A DNA stretch of 6,098 nucleotides from Candidatus Izemoplasma sp. (GTDB lineage Bacteria > Bacillota_I > Bacilli_A > Izemoplasmatales > Izemoplasmataceae), in the NCBI GenBank assembly GCA_007117555.1, contig SKGI01000104.1, positions 1-6,098 of the forward strand, in the 5' to 3' direction. Positions 1 to 4,552 of this stretch are shown here, piece by piece. The translations under genes and the position numbers were made by a program. Under the pieces are notes generated by a model that was given only the letters and a program-made list of their open reading frames with translations, was not told the origin of the DNA and searched no databases. Position 1 is the stretch's first letter, and the number at the start of each line of letters is the position of its first letter.

Positions 1-12
1 ATTATCTTATTG

Positions 13-19
13 AAGGAGG
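13..19 (+). promoter_or_regulatory. Ribosome binding site of the SPFH gene
   Basis: AAGGAGG is a near-perfect Shine-Dalgarno sequence 9 nt before the ATG at 29. It fixes this start and shows that the first, N-terminal hydrophobic segment is really translated. Confidence 0.85.
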
Positions 20-28
20 CACACTGTT

Positions 29-1078
29 ATGATTGTTATCCCAACTGTATCACTTGTAGCCCTGATTACGTTTGTATTGCTTGGTGTCAACTGGAGCGAA
101 TCGATTAAAAACAACACCTTTCGTTTCACGTTAAAAAGACGTCAACTATTCGCTTTTTTGTCCTTGTTGGTCGTCATTCCCTTTTTGATTGCGCGCGTCG
201 ATGCGAATCAAGTCGGCATCGTTTATGATCCCCTTTCAGGTGGAATTCAAGAGTATTCTTTAGATGAAGGGTATCACATTAAAGCCCCTTGGATTGAAGT
301 GTATAACATTCGTACTTCATTACGCGAAGAGAACTTTGAAGTGACCGCACAGACAGGCCGTATTTTTGATGAAGACGGCACCGATCGTGGGGGTGGACAA
401 TGGGCGACTTATGAGGTGACGTTACAGTACCGGGTCCAAGTTGATTTTGCACATCGGTTTTACCGGAATTTTGGTGGGGATGCGCCGAACATCCAAACTA
501 TTGAAGCACGGGTTCGTGCTGCACTTCAAGAAACATCAAGTCAACACAATATTTTTGATATTTTGAAAGGTGACTTGATTCTCGTACGTGCTGCGGCACA
601 AGATCTCTTAGTGGATTCGATGCTTGAGTTAGGCATTACTGTTGAGTCGTTCATCATTCGTGATGTCGATGCAGGCGTAAGTATCGAAGCGGTTGTTCAG
701 GATGAAGCGATTGCAGCGAAACAAAGAGAAATCGCCGAGAAAGAACAAGAAGCTCAGCTCGTGCGTGAAAACACTGAAAAACTGTCACAAGAAATTCGGG
801 CAGAAGCTCTAATTATTCGTGCGACAGCTGAAGCTGAAGCTGAAGCGCTGCTCGCTTCTGTCACCATCAATGCCATCAATGTGATGTATGCGGGTCAGTT
901 TGAAGACGATGCCGATCGGACGTCCTTTGAGACAACCGGAGAGGGTGGTTATCTCACCATCCAAGAAGTGGCCGATATAGTCTTAACGCAACTTTATTAC
1001 GATACATGGGACGGTAAATTGCCTGAAGTCATCGCTTCAGAAGATGGCTTGAGTCTGATCTTACCTAACCGCGATTAA
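29..1078 (+). CDS. Prohibitin-like SPFH/band-7 domain membrane protein
   Basis: This 349-residue protein belongs to the SPFH (stomatin/prohibitin/flotillin/HflK) superfamily, whose members form large membrane-bound ring or cage oligomers that organise membrane domains or control membrane proteases. Two hydrophobic stretches are visible, at residues 3-20 and 39-57, with a polar, basic linker between them. The SPFH domain starts right after the second (VDANQVGIVYDP, 57-68) and runs to about 215. A charged, Ala/Glu-rich coiled coil follows (about 225-275, including KQREIAEKEQEAQ and AEAEAEA). The C-terminal YYDTWDGKLPEV (323-334) matches the KWDGKLP ending typical of prohibitins. A Gly/Asp-rich loop (RIFDEDGTDRGGGQW, 111-125) lies within the SPFH domain. 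The ATG at 29 has a strong AAGGAGG 9 nt upstream (13-19). Its promoter must lie left of the window. It is alone on its strand and ends at a terminator shared with the convergent OsmC gene. The family call is firm; the specific role is unknown. Confidence 0.88.
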   Translation: MIVIPTVSLVALITFVLLGVNWSESIKNNTFRFTLKRRQLFAFLSLLVVIPFLIARVDANQVGIVYDPLSGGIQEYSLDEGYHIKAPWIEVYNIRTSLREENFEVTAQTGRIFDEDGTDRGGGQWATYEVTLQYRVQVDFAHRFYRNFGGDAPNIQTIEARVRAALQETSSQHNIFDILKGDLILVRAAAQDLLVDSMLELGITVESFIIRDVDAGVSIEAVVQDEAIAAKQREIAEKEQEAQLVRENTEKLSQEIRAEALIIRATAEAEAEALLASVTINAINVMYAGQFEDDADRTSFETTGEGGYLTIQEVADIVLTQLYYDTWDGKLPEVIASEDGLSLILPNRD

Positions 1079-1127
1079 AAAAAGACCCAACCGCACACTG
1101 AAATTCGTGCGGTTGGGTATTTTTTTT
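1077..1127. terminator. Bidirectional intrinsic terminator between SPFH and OsmC genes
   Basis: A perfect 12-bp stem, ACCCAACCGCAC (1085-1096) with GTGCGGTTGGGT (1107-1118), encloses a 10-nt loop. It is followed by seven T (1121-1127) and preceded by seven A (1077-1083), so it has a U-tract in both directions. It can end the rightward SPFH transcript and the leftward pyrophosphatase-OsmC transcript. The two stop codons (1076-1078 on plus, 1126-1128 on minus) sit at the edges of, or inside, the A/T tracts. Confidence 0.93.
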
Positions 1128-1521
1128 AAATAAAACGTATGTTCCAAGTCATCTCAGCGACTTGTGACAAGGTCACAAAGACGCTGCAGTGCTCAGTGGC
1201 AATGGCCATGGCTTTACGGAAGTGTTCCTGTTTGTCTTCGGGTGCACCCGTCACTTCGATGTTTACGACAACGGTTTTTAGTGTCGTAGGCACTTCAGTA
1301 CGTTTTTCACCAGTCACGTCATATTTGACAGCGTGAAAGCTCAGTCTTTTCTTGTCAAGGACGGTTTGAAACGTGTGATTTAAACAGGCGGCTAAACCAC
1401 CAAGAACCATGTCGTAAGGTGCAAGCGCACCTTCTTCAGGTCCGACCCGCGCTGCCCCGTGATGTCCAGTAAGCATGCCATGGTACTGGTTGTCAAAAAC
1501 AAGTTTGATTTGATTTGCCAT
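1126..1521 (-). CDS. OsmC/Ohr-family peroxiredoxin-like protein
   Basis: This 131-residue protein is of the OsmC family. These are small cytoplasmic homodimeric thiol peroxidases that reduce organic hydroperoxides or related electrophiles. Both family cysteines are in place: C46 in GGLAACLNHTF, at the start of the long central helix, and C112 in EHCSVFVTLS, near the C-terminus. The spacing is normal, as is the length. The sequence is nearer to the general OsmC-like (YhfA-type) group than to classical Ohr, so the exact substrate cannot be assigned. I chose the ATG at 1521 (MANQIKL) because AAGGA lies 9 nt upstream. An in-frame ATG at 1530 overlaps the pyrophosphatase TGA as ATGA and is a real alternative, with AGGA 5 nt upstream. 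A start at 1563 would add residues unlike the family and overlap the upstream gene. It lies 5 nt after the pyrophosphatase stop and is almost certainly cotranscribed with it. Confidence 0.87.
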   Translation of the reverse strand: MANQIKLVFDNQYHGMLTGHHGAARVGPEEGALAPYDMVLGGLAACLNHTFQTVLDKKRLSFHAVKYDVTGEKRTEVPTTLKTVVVNIEVTGAPEDKQEHFRKAMAIATEHCSVFVTLSQVAEMTWNIRFI

Positions 1522-1526
1522 ATGCG

Positions 1527-2024
1527 TCATTCCTTTCCTGTGTTTTTGTGTCGTGCGATGCAAGCTTCTAGTAAAGCGACTGCTTCAGCTTTACCGTGAA
1601 AGTCATAGACATCGACTTGTTTGTTTTGTTGTAAGTCTTTGTACGTTTTAAAGAAGTGTTTAATTTCTCGTAACATGTGTTCTTGAATATCATCCATTTC
1701 ATGAATATGGCTGAAGCGAGGATCCGAATCCATAACACTGATAATCTTATGGTCTTTTTCATCATTATCGACCATATCAAGATAACCAATCACGCGTGCG
1801 TCAACAATACAGCCTGGAAATGTTTTAGTGCTTGCTATGACGAGAATATCAAGCGGATCATTATCTTCTGCAAGGGTGTTCTCAATGTAGCCATATTCTG
1901 CAGGATAGGTCATTTGCGAGTACAAGACACGATCGAGTTTAATCCGATTGCGTGATTTGTCAATCTCATATTTGTTGCGTGTTCCCATCGGGATTTCGAT
2001 AATTGCTTCAATGACACGGTCCAT
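1527..2024 (-). CDS. ppa: Inorganic pyrophosphatase, family I
   Basis: This 165-residue soluble family I pyrophosphatase (EC 3.6.1.1) hydrolyses PPi to two phosphates with Mg2+, pulling biosynthetic reactions such as nucleic acid synthesis and aminoacyl-tRNA formation forward. The signature DNDPLD (54-59) supplies metal-binding aspartates D54, D56 and D59, equivalent to E. coli D65, D67 and D70. D86, D91 and K93 match E. coli D97, D102 and K104. NKYEID (17-22), R32 and YPAEYGYI (40-47) hold the expected phosphate-binding and active-site residues. HFFKTYKDL (123-131) carries the conserved Tyr-Lys pair. The length is typical and nothing is missing. The ATG at 2024 has GGAGG 6 nt upstream, and a promoter is visible between it and the acetyltransferase gene. 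The gene ends in TGA. It is first in a two-gene unit with the OsmC protein. Confidence 0.95.
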   Translation of the reverse strand: MDRVIEAIIEIPMGTRNKYEIDKSRNRIKLDRVLYSQMTYPAEYGYIENTLAEDNDPLDILVIASTKTFPGCIVDARVIGYLDMVDNDEKDHKIISVMDSDPRFSHIHEMDDIQEHMLREIKHFFKTYKDLQQNKQVDVYDFHGKAEAVALLEACIARHKNTGKE

Positions 2025-2046
2025 ACCGTACCTCCCATCTTAATAA

Positions 2047-2075
2047 ATTGTAGCGGTTTCGAACATAAACGTCAT
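2047..2075 (-). promoter_or_regulatory. Probable promoter of the ppa-osmC unit
   Basis: On the minus strand, ATGACG (-35, at 2070-2075, four of six matches to TTGACA) is separated by exactly 17 nt from TACAAT (-10, at 2047-2052, five of six matches). The -10 is 22 nt before the pyrophosphatase ATG, giving a short leader that holds GGGAGG. This sigma-A-type promoter would allow ppa to be transcribed independently of the upstream acetyltransferase. An inverted repeat overlaps the -35. Confidence 0.6.
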
Positions 2076-2083
2076 CGCTTATG
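2064..2083 (-). repeat. Inverted repeat between GNAT stop and ppa -35
   Basis: CATAAACG (2064-2071) and CGCTTATG (2076-2083) are complementary at seven of eight positions, with a G-U wobble in RNA, around a 4-nt TCAT loop. It begins 1 nt after the acetyltransferase TGA on the minus strand and lacks a following U-tract, so it is not a canonical terminator. It overlaps the proposed -35 of ppa. It could be a 3' hairpin on the acetyltransferase mRNA or an operator; the sequence alone does not decide. Confidence 0.45.
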
Positions 2084-2084
2084 C

Positions 2085-2495
2085 TCATAAATCTTTTGCC
2101 ATCATTTTGTGTTCGATGTTGGCATCGAGAAATATGTCTCCATAAGTCTCATAGCCAAGTTTTTCATAAAAAGGGATGACTGCTAGTTGTGCGCCTAACT
2201 CAAGGCGCGTGATCCCATGTTGTTTAGCGTATTCTTCCACAAAATTCATCAGTTGACTGCCAGCACGCTTGTGGCGATGCGCTTTTAAAATCGCAACACG
2301 TCCGACCTTATTGTCATATAGACGGGCCGCACCAATCGCATCCTTACCATCATAGAGCACAAATAGAGTCGCTTCGTAATCGGTGACGTCAAATTCTTCG
2401 GTCCAGTCGATGACTTGCTCAACAATGAACACCTCACCACGAATACGAAAATGGTCTAAAAGGGCTTGTTTTGATTCGGCAATCACAACATGCAT
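2085..2495 (-). CDS. GNAT-family N-acetyltransferase, ElaA/YjcF type
   Basis: This 136-residue GNAT-fold protein transfers an acetyl group from acetyl-CoA to an unknown amine. It follows the ElaA/YjcF pattern in order: IRGEVFIVEQ (18-27), a D-x-x-D motif in DVTDYEA (36-42), AARLYDNKVGRVAIL (56-70), the acetyl-CoA loop HRHKRAGSQLM (73-83), then LGAQLAVIPFYEKLGYETYG (100-119) and a C-terminal NIEHKMM (126-132). The FYEKLGY and AQ elements are near-invariant in the group. The acetyl-CoA loop is atypical: the usual R/Q-x-x-G-x-G/A reads R-H-K-R-A-G here, with Arg for the first Gly. The start at 2495 has a strong AGGAAGGA 9 nt upstream. It ends in TGA, followed two codons later by an in-frame TAA. 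It is transcribed divergently from the EIIB-like/HPr operon. The family is clear; the substrate is not. Confidence 0.85.
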   Translation of the reverse strand: MHVVIAESKQALLDHFRIRGEVFIVEQVIDWTEEFDVTDYEATLFVLYDGKDAIGAARLYDNKVGRVAILKAHRHKRAGSQLMNFVEEYAKQHGITRLELGAQLAVIPFYEKLGYETYGDIFLDANIEHKMMAKDL

Positions 2496-2539
2496 GATGC
2501 AACTTCCTTCCTCAAAGGTAGAAGATTTTCTTGCGGTTA

Positions 2540-2545
2540 ATTATA
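2540..2545 (-). promoter_or_regulatory. Probable -10 of the acetyltransferase promoter
   Basis: A perfect TATAAT on the minus strand lies 44 nt before the acetyltransferase ATG. No good -35 is found at 16-18 nt. A TTGAAA is present but only 10 nt upstream, too close for normal spacing. The promoter is therefore weak or activator-dependent, or I have misjudged it. It faces away from the plus-strand promoter at 2556-2584. Confidence 0.45.
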
Positions 2546-2546
2546 C

Positions 2547-2562
2547 ACGAAATCGTTTCAAA
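2547..2562 (+). promoter_or_regulatory. Imperfect palindrome resembling a cre (CcpA) site
   Basis: ACGAAATCGTTTCAAA holds the inverted repeat GAAA-TCG-TTTC and resembles the CcpA operator WTGNAANCGNWWNCAW, with mismatches at the T of the left TG and at the C of the right CA. It lies between the divergent -10 elements and overlaps the -35 of the HPr operon, where a repressor would act. CcpA with HPr(Ser-P) is the known catabolite repression pair in Firmicutes, so the position is suggestive. The match is imperfect and could be chance. Confidence 0.25.
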
Positions 2563-2584
2563 AATAAACAATCTATGGTAAAAT
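2556..2584 (+). promoter_or_regulatory. Probable promoter of the EIIB-like/HPr operon
   Basis: TAAAAT (2579-2584, five of six matches to TATAAT) is preceded by TGG (2576-2578), forming an extended -10. A weak -35, TTTCAA (2556-2561, three of six), lies 17 nt upstream. An extended -10 commonly compensates for a poor -35. The -10 lies about 32 nt before the ATG at 2617, leaving room for the AGAAGGAGA ribosome binding site. Confidence 0.55.
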
Positions 2585-2616
2585 GTGGTCAGTTCAGCTT
2601 AGAAGGAGAACCGAAT

Positions 2617-2973
2617 ATGACGACAAATGAATGGATCTTAATTGGTGTCGCCATCGGTGTGTTTACGCTATCCTTAATTGTGATGATCTTGCGATTACGC
2701 GCTAAGGCTAGCAAGGATAAACTGCCAGATGTGGGGGCGCTTGTAGCTTGTTTTGGTGAAGAAAATATCCAAAGCATTGCTTTTGTCCGTCACAAAATTA
2801 ACGTGACAGTCAATAATGTCATGGCGACTGATATGGTGCGGCTTAAAGCACTGGGTGCAGTAGGCATCAATTTGGTCGGTCAACGTATCAAGTTTTATTT
2901 CGAGCAAGATAACGAGAAAATATATGAAGCCCTAAAAGTCACCTTGGGCGAGGCGGTGCAAAACGATGCGTAA
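2617..2973 (+). CDS. Membrane-anchored EIIB-like PTS domain protein lacking the active-site Cys
   Basis: This 118-residue protein has one hydrophobic helix (WILIGVAIGVFTLSLIVMIL, 6-25), a short basic stretch (RLRAKASKDK), and a domain (about 39-108) that aligns with the glucose-type PTS EIIB domain. GEENIQSI, then VTV, LKALGAVGI and a final K/R-I-K-F-Y-F strand parallel the E. coli EIICB-Glc sequence GKENITNL...LKKLGAAGV. In EIIB the strand reads NI-x4-AC-x-TRLRV, and the Cys is phosphorylated. Here the matching positions are N50-I51 then A55-F56-V57-R58-H59-K60, so Val replaces Cys and the TRLR signature is lost. It probably cannot carry phosphate. The start at 2617 is set by AGAAGGAGA just upstream; a longer in-frame extension to 2383 covers the acetyltransferase gene and has no family features. 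It overlaps HPr by 8 nt. As I recall, small EIIB-like proteins are also annotated in Mollicutes (MG129/MPN268). The function is unproven; a regulatory or docking role is inference. Confidence 0.78.
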   Translation: MTTNEWILIGVAIGVFTLSLIVMILRLRAKASKDKLPDVGALVACFGEENIQSIAFVRHKINVTVNNVMATDMVRLKALGAVGINLVGQRIKFYFEQDNEKIYEALKVTLGEAVQNDA

Positions 2974-3226
2974 AGAATATGTGATTGTTAACGAACAAGG
3001 CGTTCATGCCAGACCAGCGACCCATCTTGTGGCGAAAGCCAATGAGTTTAAATCATCGATTACAGTTACCCATGACACAACGACGGTCGATATGAAATCA
3101 ATTATGGGTGTATTGTCGCTGGCAATCCATCGCGGGTCGTTAATTGTCATCGAGGCAAAAGGGCCTGATGAAGTCGAAGCGATGGAAGCCCTCGATCGAT
3201 TAATTAAAGACTTCAATATGCGCTAA
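2966..3226 (+). CDS. ptsH: Phosphocarrier protein HPr
   Basis: This 86-residue cytoplasmic HPr accepts a phosphate from enzyme I and passes it to the EIIA domains of the sugar phosphotransferase system. The His active site is intact (GVHARPATHLV, phospho-His at H14, equivalent to H15 elsewhere). The regulatory serine is also intact: MKSIMGV with S45, equivalent to Ser46, the target of HPr kinase/phosphorylase in Gram-positive bacteria. The length is typical. The ATG at 2966 overlaps the upstream stop codon within ATGCGTAA (2966-2973). Only a weak GAGG lies about 12 nt upstream, so translation probably depends on ribosomes finishing the EIIB-like gene. Enzyme I is not adjacent: a terminator follows directly. 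Usually ptsH is followed by ptsI, so the genes appear to be split here. The Ser site implies HPrK elsewhere in the genome. Confidence 0.96.
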   Translation: MRKEYVIVNEQGVHARPATHLVAKANEFKSSITVTHDTTTVDMKSIMGVLSLAIHRGSLIVIEAKGPDEVEAMEALDRLIKDFNMR

Positions 3227-3236
3227 CCTATACTTT

Positions 3237-3286
3237 AAAAACATCCCATCATACTGTTCATTGAACAGATTGATGGGATGTTTTTT
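3237..3286. terminator. Bidirectional intrinsic terminator between ptsH and trpS
   Basis: ACATCCCATCA (3241-3251) pairs perfectly with TGATGGGATGT (3271-3281). After a 2x2 internal mismatch, CTGTTC (3254-3259) pairs with GAACAG (3263-3268) around an ATT loop. Six T (3281-3286) follow on plus, and five A (3237-3241) give a U-tract for the minus transcript. It ends both the HPr operon and trpS; the trpS stop (3289-3291) lies just outside the T-tract. Confidence 0.92.
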
Positions 3287-3288
3287 GT

Positions 3289-4287
3289 TTAGCGTTTGCG
3301 GCCGAGCCCGAGTTTATGGTTTAACTTAGCGACTTTACGCATCGCGACCTTTTCAGCGTAGTCACGCCCTGCATCAAGAAAAGCATCAAGTTCAGGGTCT
3401 TTGATGAGCGATTGATAGCGCGATTGAATCGGTTTTAGCGTATCAACGACTGCATCGGCAACCGCTTTTTTAAACGTGCCATAATTTGCTTGAGCAAACT
3501 GTTCTTCAAGCGCTTTTATAGGCACATCGGTTAATGCACTTAACATAACGAGTAAATTGCTGATGCCGGGTTTATTTTCTTTGTCATAGATGATGCGTGT
3601 ATCAGAATCCGTGACGGCAGACATAATCCGCTTGCGCACTAAAGGTTCTGGGTCAAGTAATAAAATACGCGATTTTTCATTCGGGTCAGACTTACTCATT
3701 TTTTGCGCGGGTTCTGTGAGACTCATAATCCGCGCCCCAACTTTAGGCGTGAGCAGTTTCGGGACGGTAAAGACATCACCGAGCCGGCTGTTTACCCGTT
3801 CGGCAACGTCGCGCGTCAGTTCAAGATGTTGGGTTTGATCTTCGCCAACAGGGACATATTCAGCATCATAAAGCAAAATATCACCGGCCATCAATACTGG
3901 ATAAGTAAATAAAGCGGCACTGACGCCTGTTTCTTGACGACGGGCTTTATCTTTGAACTGAGTCATCCGTTCAAGTTCACCCATGTATGTGAAACATTGT
4001 AATAAATGAGCCATTTGTGAGTGAGCAGGGATTTCAGATTGAATAAACAAACTAAGTCGTTCTTGTCGGAGTCCACAAGCAAGATAAAGCGCTGCGAGCT
4101 CACGGATTGTTTTGCGCAGCTCGAGCCGGTCGCGCGGGATAGTGATGGCATGCAAATCAGCGATAAACAACATGAAATGATGTTCAGGATACGTATCTTG
4201 TAGTTTTACAAAGTTACGAATACTTCCAAGATACGTCCCGAGATTCAATGAACCAGTCGGTTGAATGCCTGAGACGATATGTTTCAT
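3289..4287 (-). CDS. trpS: Tryptophanyl-tRNA synthetase
   Basis: This 332-residue class I aminoacyl-tRNA synthetase (EC 6.1.1.2) activates tryptophan with ATP and charges tRNA-Trp in the cytoplasm. It aligns along its length with bacterial TrpRS: SGIQPTGSLNLGTYLGSIRNF (6-26) holds the HIGH-equivalent region, and FIADLHAIT (41-49), YPVLMAGDILLYDAEYVPVG (129-148), EDQTQHLELTRD (149-160) and KMSKS (196-200) follow. D135 matches the residue that binds the indole nitrogen. The HIGH-equivalent reads NLGT instead of the usual TIGN or HLGN type, a mild deviation. The C-terminus is basic, as in relatives, and the length is standard. The ATG at 4287 has AGGAGG 9 nt upstream. Expression is controlled by a Trp T-box leader. 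It is the last gene before a bidirectional terminator. Confidence 0.96.
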   Translation of the reverse strand: MKHIVSGIQPTGSLNLGTYLGSIRNFVKLQDTYPEHHFMLFIADLHAITIPRDRLELRKTIRELAALYLACGLRQERLSLFIQSEIPAHSQMAHLLQCFTYMGELERMTQFKDKARRQETGVSAALFTYPVLMAGDILLYDAEYVPVGEDQTQHLELTRDVAERVNSRLGDVFTVPKLLTPKVGARIMSLTEPAQKMSKSDPNEKSRILLLDPEPLVRKRIMSAVTDSDTRIIYDKENKPGISNLLVMLSALTDVPIKALEEQFAQANYGTFKKAVADAVVDTLKPIQSRYQSLIKDPELDAFLDAGRDYAEKVAMRKVAKLNHKLGLGRKR

Positions 4288-4311
4288 AAGGTTATACCTC
4301 CTATTTTTTAT

Positions 4312-4343
4312 AAAAAAGCGCCCTTGACAAAGTCAAAGGGCGC
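4312..4343 (-). terminator. T-box regulated terminator (attenuator) of trpS
   Basis: On the minus strand, GCGCCCTTTGAC (4332-4343) pairs with GTCAAGGGCGC (4318-4328) across a UUU loop, with one bulged U, and runs into six U (4312-4317). Its 5' arm overlaps the 3' half of the antiterminator. It may also stop readthrough from pepF. Confidence 0.92.
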
Positions 4344-4519
4344 ATGTGCGCGGTGCCACCTAAGTTTAAGCGCCAAAAGCGCTCCTCAAGTTCCTTAACG
4401 CGGAAAGACGGATGGGTTGCATCACTCCCGGGTCCATTCATCGTCTGTTATCCTTTGGCTCACACCATCCCAAAGTCGCTTTTGATAAGGTTTAGACGAT
4501 TACTCTATCCGTTCACAGT
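4312..4519 (-). promoter_or_regulatory. T-box riboswitch, tryptophan-specific, upstream of trpS
   Basis: This is a leader RNA that binds uncharged tRNA-Trp and turns on trpS. On the minus strand, stem I has AGAGTA (4501-4506) opposite GAATGGA (4433-4439), flanked by the 7-bp helix ATCGTCT/AGACGAT (4494-4500 with 4440-4446). The specifier codon is UGG, at 4434-4436. A hairpin CTTTGG...CCAAAG forms the apical part of stem I. The conserved T-box GGTGGCACCGCG lies at 4349-4360. The antiterminator can form as AGG-[UGGCACC]-GCGC-ACAU-GCGC-CCU, and its UGGC would pair with a GCCA 3' end, fitting the G discriminator base known for bacterial tRNA-Trp. The GCGCCC segment is shared with the terminator hairpin, which gives the switch. 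The exact 5' end is inferred from the proposed promoter. Confidence 0.93.
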
Positions 4520-4525
4520 ATTACT

Positions 4526-4552
4526 ATTATCTTACACGATTCAATCATGCAA
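4526..4552 (-). promoter_or_regulatory. Possible trpS promoter overlapping the end of pepF
   Basis: On the minus strand, TTGCAT (4547-4552) and GATAAT (4526-4531) are plausible -35 and -10 elements, though the 15-nt spacing is short. A start near 4519 would place the whole T-box stem I in the transcript. The -35 falls inside the last codons of pepF. An alternative -35, TTGAAT (4539-4544), lacks a good -10. Cotranscription from pepF is also possible, since no terminator separates the two. Confidence 0.35.

Noticed and set aside
827..846. GCTGAA tandem repeat (three units) as a phase-variable microsatellite
   Set aside because: A 6-nt unit keeps the frame and simply encodes Ala-Glu in the coiled coil; it is too short to be a likely slippage switch.
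1522..1563. OsmC start at 1563
   Set aside because: It would overlap the last 37 nt of ppa and add a Lys/His/Thr-rich tail absent from the family, and it lacks a ribosome binding site.
1677..1955. Plus-strand open frame antisense to ppa
   Set aside because: It is a complement of a strongly conserved gene and has no start signal or recognisable domain.
2383..2616. Upstream in-frame extension of the EIIB-like gene by 78 codons
   Set aside because: It lies antisense over the acetyltransferase gene and the divergent promoters and has no family features. A strong ribosome binding site sits just before the ATG at 2617, which begins a sensible membrane helix.
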